DNA of 64,000 nt from an uncultured Methanobrevibacter sp. (GTDB taxonomy: Archaea; Methanobacteriota; Methanobacteria; Methanobacteriales; Methanobacteriaceae): assembly GCF_900314695.1 (NCBI RefSeq), contig NZ_OMWD01000013.1, positions 1 to 64,000 on the forward strand, read 5' to 3'. Positions 17,785 through 26,910 of this stretch are shown piece after piece; the first letter of the stretch is position 1; every line of letters begins with the position of its first letter. Position numbers and translations under genes: made by a program. A model generated the notes under the pieces. That model was given only the letters and a program-made list of their open reading frames with translations. It was not told where the DNA came from and searched no databases.

Positions 17785-19395
17785 TTATTCCTTAAGTTTT
17801 ATTGTAAAAAACATATTGTACTCATTTATCCATAATTTTTTTATATATCCTATTTTTACATTAATTTTGCTGTCGAATGAAAATCCCTCTAAATCAGATA
17901 AGTCATTGCCTTCAATTAAATTATTTTGAATTCTTGATAAATTTGCGATGACATTTCCGGTTGGGTCTTCCACTTCACGCCCATAAACATGTTTTTCATC
18001 TTCTAATTTGTCTAATTTATAAAAGTTAAGTATTTTCAAATCAGGGGTTGATCCTAAAATTCGCTTATATAAGTTTTTTCCATCTTCATTAACTACATCT
18101 AAAAATACATTAACTATTGTTCTATTAGTTTTTTTAAGTTCATCAACAAATTTTTCAGCATCGGCTCTGCGATTGAATCTTCCATTATGGTTATTTAATA
18201 AGTTGTATTGTGTTTCAGATAAACTGAATGGAAAAGCAACATTTATACCCAATATTTGTTTTAAACGGATTATGATATCAATTATATTTTCCTCAAACTC
18301 ATAATCAGAATAATATCCTAAATCAATATTTTTACATTCATATTCGATATTGTTAAATTTAAGATGAAATTTGAATTCTTCATCATTGATTGATTCCTGT
18401 ATCTCTTTAAGAAGTTTGATTTGTTCAATATCTCCTCTTTTGTCAAATTCAATAATCTTAATTTTTTCAACATTGAATAATTCGGGGGATGTTGTTAATT
18501 CCTGTTTAGTTTCAAGCATCACTAAAAATGGATATTCTGGAACAGTCGATAGTTGCATTTTAATTTTATTTCTCTCTTTGATGAGTTCCGAATAAAAATA
18601 TAGTTTATCGTTACTTAAATATTTCTTAAACCATTCGTTATGCTTAAAAAATAGTGTTGCCTCTCCATTTCTTAATTTAATGTATTTATTGAATTCTTTT
18701 GTAGGTGAATATTTGAAATTCTCACTATTTTCATAATTGCTTTTACCCATTATATAATTAAAAATTTCATGAATTTGATCCAATACTACTTCGGAATCTT
18801 CAACAAGACAATCAATTGGATAACCTAATGTGTAAATAGTTTCTTCATGTTTGCATATGAATTCAACATATTCGTCGTCAATATCGAGTCTTTCATAAGT
18901 CACTTCATCATTGCCTAATTCAAAATAATCAAAATCATACGGAAAAACCCTAAATCCATGTTTGATGGAATTATAAACATCTTTATGCATAGTAAAAAAA
19001 CTCACGATATTCTTAAATACTTCAATAAAATCTGAAACATTATCCCCATTCAAATCAAATTTTTCAATTAATGATTGTGAAAGATTTTCTATTTCTAACA
19101 ATGCATTGACTTTTTCAATAATGTCTCGATTATCAGTTCTGGATAATGCAACGTGATATTCCACATCTTCGAATTTTGCAAAGAAATACAGTAAAAATTC
19201 TTCAAGATATTGAACGGCACCCCTGAAAATATCGATTTTTTGAAATTTCTTGAAGTTGTCTTTGTTAATAAATTCATCAAATTCATAAACTTCATTTTCT
19301 AAATTCTTTATATTTTGTTTTATTAGATAATACTGATTGTTGGGGTCATGATTTTTAATAATAAATTCTTCTAAATCGAATTTGTTTTGTTCCAT
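17785..19395 (-). CDS. Large protein with HEPN-like N-terminal domain
   Basis: The 536-residue protein is soluble by composition. Near residue 137 is MHKDVYNSIKHGFRVFP, with YNSIKHG at 141-147, a signature of HEPN-like proteins (YNxxKHG). The region before it is helical (about 50-135). The C-terminal half (about 330-536) is mixed alpha/beta with no known motif; it contains a hydrophobic IIRLKQILGINVAFPF segment. As no Rx4-6H is seen in the N-terminal part, RNase activity is not established. The gene is divergent from the HEPN gene at 19527 with 130 bp between them, so they may share a control region. Confidence 0.5.
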   Translation of the reverse strand: MEQNKFDLEEFIIKNHDPNNQYYLIKQNIKNLENEVYEFDEFINKDNFKKFQKIDIFRGAVQYLEEFLLYFFAKFEDVEYHVALSRTDNRDIIEKVNALLEIENLSQSLIEKFDLNGDNVSDFIEVFKNIVSFFTMHKDVYNSIKHGFRVFPYDFDYFELGNDEVTYERLDIDDEYVEFICKHEETIYTLGYPIDCLVEDSEVVLDQIHEIFNYIMGKSNYENSENFKYSPTKEFNKYIKLRNGEATLFFKHNEWFKKYLSNDKLYFYSELIKERNKIKMQLSTVPEYPFLVMLETKQELTTSPELFNVEKIKIIEFDKRGDIEQIKLLKEIQESINDEEFKFHLKFNNIEYECKNIDLGYYSDYEFEENIIDIIIRLKQILGINVAFPFSLSETQYNLLNNHNGRFNRRADAEKFVDELKKTNRTIVNVFLDVVNEDGKNLYKRILGSTPDLKILNFYKLDKLEDEKHVYGREVEDPTGNVIANLSRIQNNLIEGNDLSDLEGFSFDSKINVKIGYIKKLWINEYNMFFTIKLKE

Positions 19396-19526
19396 TTAAA
19401 CACCTTTTTTAGATTTCTGATATTATTAATTATTTATTTATTGTTATGTGTTAACTATTATTTCCCATTTTTAAAGACATTAAATTTTAATTTATCCAAA
19501 ATTTAAAGATATATTAAGGTGTAATG

Positions 19527-20780
19527 ATGAAGGTTACAAGAGACATGATTTTAATGAATGCAAAACAAACTATTGACATTGAAAGCAGTATTGGAATTTT
19601 AAAATTTAGAAAATTTTTCGATAATGATAAACAATTATTGTTTAAATATAAGGATAATAATCCTGAGGAATATTGTAAATATTTTATAATCAATCAATTA
19701 AAAAACCCAAAGCTCAGTTTAGATGAATTAAATGAGTTAGATAATACTGAAATATCTAATATTGTTCAGGAATATTTGACTAAATCCAGTTTAATTAACT
19801 ATTTTGATTTTAGTAATGACTTTTATAGTGATTTTAAAGAGGGGGTTATGAATTTCATTGAATCAGGTGTTGGAACTACAAATAAAATCATTAATGAGTT
19901 AGCTATGCCAAATGCAATGAAAATTTTTATGAATGACACATTTCCCCTTTTAACTTCTCAAGATGTTATTGAGGATTTTGGTAAAAATCTCATGTTATAT
20001 GTTTCTCCCCAACAAAAAATGTGGGAGGATTGGGCAGATCAGAATAAAAAAATTCGGGAAATTCACGAAAGGACACAGAAATATTGGGATGATGCATTAG
20101 AAAAATATAATATGTCTAAAAAAGATGCTTTTGATAATTTAAAAAATTATCATTGGATTATTAGTCCCAATATGGATAGTCAAGTTGTTTATGATGTTGT
20201 TGAAATATTTAAAAGTGATTCTCAACATAAACGCCGTGAAATTAATCATCTTTTTAATAGTTATCTCTTTGATAATGATTGTGAGCGATTATACGAACTT
20301 CTTGAAATATGGGATTCAAAACCACGTTTCAATAATCGGATAAAAATTATTCGCGATTGTATTGATACAATTAATAAAATGCCAAATACATTTAATTTTT
20401 CAAATGTAATAGTGCCTACATTAATAGCTCAAACTGAAGGTGTACGTTTTAGTTTTATGGAAGAACATTTTTTAAAAGTTGATAAGAAATATAGATTATG
20501 GATTAATGAAAATACAAAATTAACACATTCTGATGGTTCTAATATATTATTAGATGAGTATTGGGAAAATTTAATAAATGGTGATGATTTTTTAGAAGCA
20601 ATGAATAATCTTTTTTTAGATATTTTGTTTCAAAAAGCATATAGAGGCCAACCTTATTCAAAATCAATTCATTTTAGTAGACATAAGATTTTACATGGTG
20701 AAAATACTAGATACGGTCGAAAGGATTATGTATGTAGATGCTTTCTGATTTTAGATTTCCTATCTGAATTAAGTCATTAA
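19527..20780 (+). CDS. Protein with C-terminal HEPN-type RHxxxH motif
   Basis: The protein has 417 residues from ATG 19527, three bases after AAGGTGTA; ATG 19524 is an alternative. The last 35 residues contain SRHKILHGE, in which R386 and H391 (numbered from the first ATG) fit the HEPN Rx4H catalytic pair, then YGRKDYV and LILDFL. The pattern RHxILHG...Y...LLDFL is shared by many HEPN-like proteins next to defence genes. The N-terminal 350 residues are helical and unassigned; they include WEDWADQNKKIREIHERT, which may be a coiled coil. The next gene, also HEPN-type, lies 80 bp downstream on the same strand, so the two may be cotranscribed. Confidence 0.5.
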   Translation: MKVTRDMILMNAKQTIDIESSIGILKFRKFFDNDKQLLFKYKDNNPEEYCKYFIINQLKNPKLSLDELNELDNTEISNIVQEYLTKSSLINYFDFSNDFYSDFKEGVMNFIESGVGTTNKIINELAMPNAMKIFMNDTFPLLTSQDVIEDFGKNLMLYVSPQQKMWEDWADQNKKIREIHERTQKYWDDALEKYNMSKKDAFDNLKNYHWIISPNMDSQVVYDVVEIFKSDSQHKRREINHLFNSYLFDNDCERLYELLEIWDSKPRFNNRIKIIRDCIDTINKMPNTFNFSNVIVPTLIAQTEGVRFSFMEEHFLKVDKKYRLWINENTKLTHSDGSNILLDEYWENLINGDDFLEAMNNLFLDILFQKAYRGQPYSKSIHFSRHKILHGENTRYGRKDYVCRCFLILDFLSELSH

Positions 20781-20860
20781 AATTAAATTTTCACGCATTT
20801 GAATGGGAGTTTCATTATTAGAACTAATTAAGTCTTACTTTAACGTATGGAGAAACATTT

Positions 20861-22681
20861 ATGTCTGAGTTGTTAGGGGATTATAATTTATGGAAATCAG
20901 AAATTTATGACGATTCTGATGAGATATTATTTGATGAAATTGTAAAATGTATTGATGCTAAAGCATATAGAGCTGCTACAATAATGGTCTGTATATCGTT
21001 TACAGAATCATTATTGAATAAACTGGAAATTTTATCGGAAAGTAATAAGAAAATTACTCAAGATTTAGCGAATTATCGTGAAGATGGTAAAGATTTTCTG
21101 TTAATTGAATATGCAAAAAAATACGAGTTAATCAATGAAATGGAGCATAATCACTTAAAAATGATTATGGATGCCAGAAACAATTATGCACATCCTTCAT
21201 TTGAATCACCAACTGAAATTCAGGTTATTTCATATTTATATTTTGCAGTTCAATATGTCCTTAAAAGACCTCCTTATTATTCATTTTTATATGCAAAATC
21301 ATTGATTGAAGATTATTTAGCTGTTGATCAGTTTTACTTTGAAGGCAAAAACAATATCCAAATACAAAATTATGCACATAGTTTTTTTCAAAGATTAGAT
21401 AAGAATAGTTTTCGATCTGTTTTGAAATTATTATTCACTTCGTTAGAAGATTTGTTTGTTGATTCCAATGAAAATAAGACTGGATGCATTAACACTTGTC
21501 TGATTTATCTAAATGAACTTATGTCTTTCGATGAGATATCGTTAACTGAAGAGGATGTTAATGATTATCTTGATAAGTATAGGCTTACATCTTGCCATAT
21601 TTTTACTTATGGTGAAAATTGGCAGTTATTAGACTTCAGGTCCAAATCAAGAATTTTTTATTATGCTTCTGATTTTGAAAATGGCATTTTTTCAGAAAGT
21701 GAATTTATAAATATTTTTTATCCATTATATGGATCTGATTTGATTGAAGAGAATTTTAAATCTAAATTCTTGGACATTTTAGATGAAACTTCATTAGAAG
21801 CCTTGCTTTATTGTGATGTAAGTTCAGATTTGTATTTCAGAAAAATCATAGATTATTTTAAAATGCATAATTTCGGATATCAAAATACCGCGATGAAATC
21901 ACTATTTAAAATAGATTTGACTCAATTTAGTGAGTTGGAACTTGAAGAAATTGGACGAAACATCCTGCAGTCTGCAGAAGGTGGTGCATGGGATTGTGAG
22001 GATTTAATAGATGATTTCCATGATAAAAAAAATAATAAATTTCACAATATTCATCTTGTTCAAGGAATTCTCAATGAAGTTTTTGTCAATGAAAATAATT
22101 ATTTTAGATATAAACCTCGTTTCGCTAGGCATGTACTGTTAATGATACATCAGTATTCAAATCATGATGTTGTTTTTAATAAGTTATTGTCAAATATCGA
22201 ATCATCCAAGCCAAAACGGGATGATTTTATTATATTTAATCGGGCCAAATACTTTTTAAGAAGAATAAATGATAAAAATGAATCAATTTCCAAAGACATT
22301 GATTTAATAATTGATTCAATCAATAAATCGATTTGTACTTGCCTAAATTCAATTTTTGATGAGGATAATAAACAAATTTTGACATATGAGAATTTTAGAT
22401 ATATAACTCCCTATGTTTATAAATGTTTAAATGAAACAAAGCGCAAATCTTTTTCGGTTTTGGCTTATGATGAAACATTAGAGTTCATCACATTCTTTTC
22501 AAAAGTAAAAAGTAATGTCCAAAACAATGAAAACAAAATTGATGTTGAAATTAATTGGAATTTGCTTGAAGAATTCATTAATCCTGAAGATATTAAAGAA
22601 AATGTTGAAAAATTATCTTTCGAGGATTTATCTAAAATGGATAAAGCAATAATTGGAGAATTTTTAAATTATTTTTTGTAA
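20861..22681 (+). CDS. Large protein with N-terminal HEPN domain (RNNYAH)
   Basis: In this 606-residue protein, residues 1-130 form a helical domain ending in MIMDARNNYAHPSFE. R106 and H111 make the canonical HEPN RNxxxH (Rx4H) ribonuclease motif, followed by a long helix as expected. The remaining 470 residues are helical without recognisable motifs, perhaps an alpha-solenoid that senses a trigger. It starts at an ATG preceded by GGAGAAACATTT. There is no antitoxin-like partner except the gene 80 bp upstream. An RNA-cleaving defence or abortive-infection role is plausible. Of the four HEPN-type proteins in this island, this one has the most canonical active site. Confidence 0.6.
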   Translation: MSELLGDYNLWKSEIYDDSDEILFDEIVKCIDAKAYRAATIMVCISFTESLLNKLEILSESNKKITQDLANYREDGKDFLLIEYAKKYELINEMEHNHLKMIMDARNNYAHPSFESPTEIQVISYLYFAVQYVLKRPPYYSFLYAKSLIEDYLAVDQFYFEGKNNIQIQNYAHSFFQRLDKNSFRSVLKLLFTSLEDLFVDSNENKTGCINTCLIYLNELMSFDEISLTEEDVNDYLDKYRLTSCHIFTYGENWQLLDFRSKSRIFYYASDFENGIFSESEFINIFYPLYGSDLIEENFKSKFLDILDETSLEALLYCDVSSDLYFRKIIDYFKMHNFGYQNTAMKSLFKIDLTQFSELELEEIGRNILQSAEGGAWDCEDLIDDFHDKKNNKFHNIHLVQGILNEVFVNENNYFRYKPRFARHVLLMIHQYSNHDVVFNKLLSNIESSKPKRDDFIIFNRAKYFLRRINDKNESISKDIDLIIDSINKSICTCLNSIFDEDNKQILTYENFRYITPYVYKCLNETKRKSFSVLAYDETLEFITFFSKVKSNVQNNENKIDVEINWNLLEEFINPEDIKENVEKLSFEDLSKMDKAIIGEFLNYFL

Positions 22682-22729
22682 TTATGTGTTATTACTATTG
22701 TTGGTATGCTTTTTGATATTGCATATGAT

Positions 22730-24016
22730 TTATTTGTTTTTAAATTTAATTTCTATGAATTTGCCATATCCTTTTGAGATAACCTCTGTTAAATGTGTAG
22801 TTAATCCCATAGCGGGGATAATTTTTATAGTAAATGCCATTACATCAAAATCTTGAAATGCGCATTTCAAATAACCTATATTTGGAATATTTATTGATTT
22901 TTTAAGATTAATAGATAATTTATTTTTATAAATAAATTCCATATATTCTTTTGAATCTATAAATGGTGTTGTTAACTCAAAATTGTTAAATTTATACTTA
23001 ATATTTAACTCGTAATCGCAGTTGTTATTTCCCAATAATCGTTTATATTGGGATAATATGGTTTGAAATGCAAGCATGGATTCTGCTAAATCTATAATTC
23101 TTAAATTATCATATTCTTCTAAAATGTAGTAATCATAATAAATTAATGATTCATAGTCCTTATTTAATGAATTTTTATCATAGACATTAAATGGTAAAAT
23201 TAATTTTAAATGCCCTTCTTTAAATAATTCTAATGTAAGGCCGGTCTGCAAGGGGTCGTTGTCATAAATGTGTCTTAATATGTAAGAATCTACAGATGCA
23301 TATGCATTATCAAAATTAACGGATGTGGATAAGCCCAAATCATTTAATAATTGCACATTAGAATTAAAATTTTCTTTAAGATTTTCAAAAAATTCTTCAG
23401 AATAAAAATCTTCGAATAAGTAATGTTTAGGATTATTCACATAAATGTAAAATTCTAAATAAGGTTGGGTATAATTATTCTCGATGTAAAATTCATTATC
23501 CATAAAGGAGTTAATCTTTTTTCTATATTGTTCTTTTTTATCCATCAATTTGTCAAATTGATATCGATTTTTAATCTCTAAAGGCATTGAAGTTTCACCA
23601 ACTCTAATGCAGATGCTGCCATTACTGATGTATGGGGCGTCATAACCTTCAAATACTTGAACAACCAAAACAGCTTTATTTTCAGGAGTTTCAATAATTT
23701 TATTTTCAAAATAAGGGATTGGTTCAATATTGCCTTTAATAATATTTGCAATCTTGTCATCAGGTTTTCTATTGGTTTCCAAATCAAAACCCACTATCTC
23801 AAAGGGATTGAATTCATCATCATTTTCTTTAATTCCAATGATGTACCAACCACCTTCGGAATTTGCAAATGATGCAATTGAGTTGGCTATTTTTTTAGGT
23901 TTGGGAAATACCTTTTTATATTCTATATGCCATCCTTCTGAAATATTGTTCTCAATTAGTTTTTCTAAATCTTCATACTCAAGTTCTTTGATGTTTTTAT
24001 TAAATGGATTGTACAT
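22730..24016 (-). CDS. Schlafen/AlbA_2-type DNA-binding domain protein
   Basis: The protein has 428 residues from ATG 24016; a TTG at 24058 would add 14. The N-terminal part carries the AlbA_2 (Schlafen-like) signature: EGWHIEYKKVF, then IANSIASFANSEGGWYIIGI and PYISNGSICIRVG, about residues 25-150. These domains bind nucleic acids or nucleotides; relatives act as RNases or regulators. The C-terminal 270 residues are unassigned, with aromatic-rich segments. It converges on the HEPN gene at 20861 with a 48-bp gap. Its presence among HEPN and PIN genes supports a defence-type island. Confidence 0.65.
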   Translation of the reverse strand: MYNPFNKNIKELEYEDLEKLIENNISEGWHIEYKKVFPKPKKIANSIASFANSEGGWYIIGIKENDDEFNPFEIVGFDLETNRKPDDKIANIIKGNIEPIPYFENKIIETPENKAVLVVQVFEGYDAPYISNGSICIRVGETSMPLEIKNRYQFDKLMDKKEQYRKKINSFMDNEFYIENNYTQPYLEFYIYVNNPKHYLFEDFYSEEFFENLKENFNSNVQLLNDLGLSTSVNFDNAYASVDSYILRHIYDNDPLQTGLTLELFKEGHLKLILPFNVYDKNSLNKDYESLIYYDYYILEEYDNLRIIDLAESMLAFQTILSQYKRLLGNNNCDYELNIKYKFNNFELTTPFIDSKEYMEFIYKNKLSINLKKSINIPNIGYLKCAFQDFDVMAFTIKIIPAMGLTTHLTEVISKGYGKFIEIKFKNK

Positions 24017-24277
24017 GTGATATATTCTTAAATTGGGAATTATATAACTATTTTGCAATTTATTGTTAAAATGGTGATTCTAATAATTATTATATTTGAA
24101 TTATTGTCGATTTTATAAATTATATTTATGACTAGGTCACTTGTATGTTTTACTTGCAATGGATTGATAACGTTGAATAATTCGAATATTTTAATTCATA
24201 CTAATTTTGTAGTTTCCAAATTTGATATTTTGTTCATATTAATGGGCTGTCAATTTGTTAGGACTTTTTTTGATTTT

Positions 24278-24562
24278 CTATCCAGCAATTTTTTCTTGCC
24301 AAAATGTAGTCAAATATTCCTTCAGGAGTTCTATAATTTTTTTGTGTTTACTAAATGTATTTCTGAAGTAATATTCTAGTTTGTTGTTGGTATTTTCTAA
24401 TTTTCCTATGAGTGGTTTTTTCCCATAAAAAAGCACAAAATAATCCATGTTGTTATTATTAATCTTTTTGTAGTTTATATGCTTTTTTTCGCATAATATT
24501 CTTTTAAATTTATTCTGAGTTAGTAAAATTGTTTTCACTTTAAAATATTGTCTTAAAAACAA
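24278..24562 (-). pseudogene. Transposase C-terminal remnant, related to but distinct from the left-end element
   Basis: On the minus strand the open frame reads NTNNKLEYYFRNTFSKH near its end, equivalent to the catalytic-glutamate region TSNKIENCFLKNFPKH of the transposase at the left end of the window. It is followed by a helix and a TTFW tail. The upstream catalytic aspartate regions are missing, so only the last quarter of a DDE transposase remains. DNA similarity to the other remnants is low, so it is another element. Confidence 0.5.
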
Positions 24563-24619
24563 AAGAAAAGTTATTTATAGTTTTAAAGTTTAAATGGATA
24601 ATCAGATGGCATGTTATTT

Positions 24620-25060
24620 TAAGAATCATACACCAAATATTTTGAAATAACTCAAAACCTAAAGAAAATGAAAGAGGATTATGAAGTGCATGTATTTTTT
24701 GCAAAAGACACTACTGATGTTGATCCCTTAGAAATACAACGTTTTTGGATATGGAGAAGAAAAAAGTTTTCGATTGGTGGGCTAAATCTTATATTGATAG
24801 AGAAAACAATATTATAGATGGTAAAAAGAAAGGATTTATTGTTTTTTATAAAGATGAACTTTGAAAAATATGGGCTTGATAAAATGACCAACCAAAAATC
24901 CATTAAACAAGAACTTATGGAGGTTCAACAGTTAATTCTGGAAAATCAATATTTGCAAGATAAATATCCTGAAAAAAATTAGAATTGGAATTAGGTTTAA
25001 ATTCACTTAAGGAATTAGAATCTGAAATTTGAGGCACTAAAAAAGAAAAATTAAATCAAA
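24620..25060 (+). pseudogene. Multiply frameshifted gene remnant
   Basis: Joining three frames gives protein-like text: KYFEITQNLKKMKEDYEVHV and FAKDTTDVDPLEIQRFW (about 24636-24752), then KVFDWWAKSYIDRENNIIDG ending KDEL (about 24759-24864), then KYGLDKMTNQKSIKQELMEV with more glutamine/leucine-rich helix (about 24869-24981), then LELGLNSLKELESEI (to about 25031). At least three frame changes and stops separate them. The parent family is unknown to me. The last part looks like a coiled coil. Confidence 0.45.
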
Positions 25061-25333
25061 ATTGTGAAATTTATTGTGTGATGAATTTTATTAATTCAAT
25101 TGCCAATATTTACTTAAATCGTATGTAAATTTGCACCTAATTTTTATTTTAATTATATTCGTGTTAATTTACTTAAATTATTATAGTAATGGTTTTTAAA
25201 TTAGTAATGATTTATTTAAGTAAATTTAATATATAAAACACCATATGGTTTCTTTTGAAGTCTTTATACTAAAGTATTTATACTTTATTTAACATATTAT
25301 TAGTGTAAATTTATTTTTTTTGGGGGTCAATAT
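25061..25333. promoter_or_regulatory. Control region with three 12-bp repeats before the PIN-gene unit
   Basis: ATTTACTTAAAT occurs at 25108-25119 and 25167-25178, and its exact reverse complement ATTTAAGTAAAT at 25214-25225, just before a TATA-like ATATATAAAA (25229-25238). Three perfect copies in 120 bp next to a promoter look like binding sites of a regulator, for example an autoregulated toxin-antitoxin partner. The AT-only composition lowers the weight of each copy. Confidence 0.4.
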
Positions 25334-25900
25334 ATGGTAAATAGTTATCAAAGTAATTATGTAGGTACTAATTTAGAAAATATTGAAGAAATTCTAAAAA
25401 AAATTGCTGAAATAATTTCAAAACCTTCAAAATATATTAGTGATAAATTAAAATCCAGTTCAACAGCTACTGAAGATATAACTGAAGATATTCATAATGC
25501 TGAAAACATCCTCATTGAAATTGATGATAATAAAAAAATTGAAATGTATGAGTTAATGGATTCTATTGCTAATTTACTTAAAGAAGATGATTTCTTCTAT
25601 GATGAGTATTTTGATTTTTGTGAAATTCAAGATATGATTAAAGATACTTTAAATAGGGATTCAATTAAAAGATTTGATTTAGTGTTTATTTTAATATTAG
25701 TTTTAGATTTTTCTAAATTGATTTGTTATAAACTGGATTTAAAAGAAAATAACACTTTTAATGTTGAGGATTACGAATCAGCATATAACTTATTTTTAAC
25801 TAAATTCAATGAATCTCAAATTTATTTTTATGAAAATATTTGTGATGAAACTCTCGATGATGATTTATTCATTGAATATACTAACATTATTATGGAGTAG
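25334..25900 (+). CDS. Unknown acidic protein, partner of the PIN-domain gene
   Basis: The 188-residue protein is acidic and helical; residues 12-50 may be a coiled coil, and a hydrophobic stretch (FDLVFILILVLDF, about 117-129) may be a buried helix. GGGGGTC ahead of the ATG is the ribosome binding site. It ends five bases before the PIN-domain gene, so the two are co-translated. Order and acidity fit an antitoxin or immunity partner of the downstream nuclease-like protein, but it is larger than usual antitoxins and has no DNA-binding motif that I can see. Confidence 0.55.
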   Translation: MVNSYQSNYVGTNLENIEEILKKIAEIISKPSKYISDKLKSSSTATEDITEDIHNAENILIEIDDNKKIEMYELMDSIANLLKEDDFFYDEYFDFCEIQDMIKDTLNRDSIKRFDLVFILILVLDFSKLICYKLDLKENNTFNVEDYESAYNLFLTKFNESQIYFYENICDETLDDDLFIEYTNIIME

Positions 25901-25905
25901 TTGTC

Positions 25906-26601
25906 ATGAATTACTTCTTAGATACTAATGTGGGGCTGGGTTATGTATTCTGTACAGATCCATGGAATGACAAATCAGAGCATCTTTTCAATAAAGAGGG
26001 TACTTTTTATATTTCTTATTGTGTTAGAAATGAATTTGATAGAAAATATAATAATATTTTAAAAAAACAAATGAATTTTCTTTATTCACTTCGAAAGGTG
26101 TTAGAAATTGAAAATTATTCAAAAAGATTATCTTTAAAGGATTTGAAACTAAAATCATCATTCGTTGTATTAAAACGAGATTTTGAGGATAATTTAAAAG
26201 AAAAAATAGTTGAGGTTCTCTGGAAAAGATGTGAAAATAAACATGAATTCGATTCTCATTTAGAAGAATATGTATGTGCTGTTAAGGATTTGTTAATTTA
26301 TATTAAAAAGTTTATGAGGGGATTTAAAGGAAAACTTATCGATAGGACACGTTTTTTTAAAAGTGAGGTTATTGAGTGCGAAAAGAGAACTAAAAAATAC
26401 TCAGATTTAAATGATAATTTATCAAAAATTGGCATCCATTATCCTGATAGTTACATTATCCTTGATGCACATGATTTGTCATTAAATGATGGAATCGGTC
26501 TTAATTTTATTAGTGCTGATAAGAAAATGATTGAAAGAGCAAAAAATATTCTTAATTTATTAAGTATAGATGGCTTTTTTTATTTAAAAGATTTTTGTTA
26601 G
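25906..26601 (+). CDS. PIN-domain protein, candidate ribonuclease toxin
   Basis: The 231-residue protein begins MNYFLDTNVGLGYVF, the first PIN strand with aspartate 6. Glutamate 43 is in SYCVRNEF. Near 178-205 come YPDSYIILDAHDLS and NFISADKKM, which supply the C-terminal aspartates. PIN domains are metal-dependent RNases, common as VapC-type toxins. The 60-140 region is an unusually long helical insert rich in lysine, so this is not a small VapC but a larger PIN protein. It pairs with the 188-residue gene upstream and closes the defence-like island; an insertion-sequence remnant follows immediately. Confidence 0.65.
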   Translation: MNYFLDTNVGLGYVFCTDPWNDKSEHLFNKEGTFYISYCVRNEFDRKYNNILKKQMNFLYSLRKVLEIENYSKRLSLKDLKLKSSFVVLKRDFEDNLKEKIVEVLWKRCENKHEFDSHLEEYVCAVKDLLIYIKKFMRGFKGKLIDRTRFFKSEVIECEKRTKKYSDLNDNLSKIGIHYPDSYIILDAHDLSLNDGIGLNFISADKKMIERAKNILNLLSIDGFFYLKDFC

Positions 26602-26610
26602 TTTTAGGTG

Positions 26611-26722
26611 GCAATTTCAAAAACTTAAGTGACTTTTACTAAATCTCATTGTCATCATCCAATTTTTAAATTTCAAATCAAATCTTTTTAAAATTCATTT
26701 TTTCTGTCTTAAATAATTTTAT
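26611..26722 (-). pseudogene. Transposase 3' end remnant, copy C (inverted)
   Basis: Read on the minus strand this matches the right end of the left-end element: the end TTTTTGAAA then CTTAAGTTTTTG..., the TCATTGTC/GATGATGAC region, and CTTTTTAAAATTCA inside. It lies 10 bases after the PIN gene. With the remnants at 1-0.9 and 6.8 kb it shows that one element family repeatedly inserted around this accessory region. Confidence 0.6.
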
Positions 26723-26910
26723 TTTATTATTAAATTAAGTTTCAAGGAGTAAAACACAAAATCACTTCCTCAAGTAAAAATGTAGTGGTGGTGTTTATGG
26801 GATATTCTTCAGATTATTTTATTGCTCTAATTGTTATTTAATAAGATTAATTAAATTGGAGTATCTTCAATACATAAATATAATAATGTGTTGTTATAAA
26901 CATTAACATA
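26723..26910. other. Intergenic region before the GT2 gene
   Basis: There is no gene. An AT-rich stretch (CATAAATATAATAATGTG near 26872-26889) precedes the next start; there is no clear ribosome binding site, so the downstream gene may have a very short or absent leader. Confidence 0.35.

Noticed and set aside
24128..24379. Plus-strand 83-codon frame
   Set aside because: It overlaps the better-supported transposase remnant on the other strand and has no ribosome binding site or sensible protein composition.
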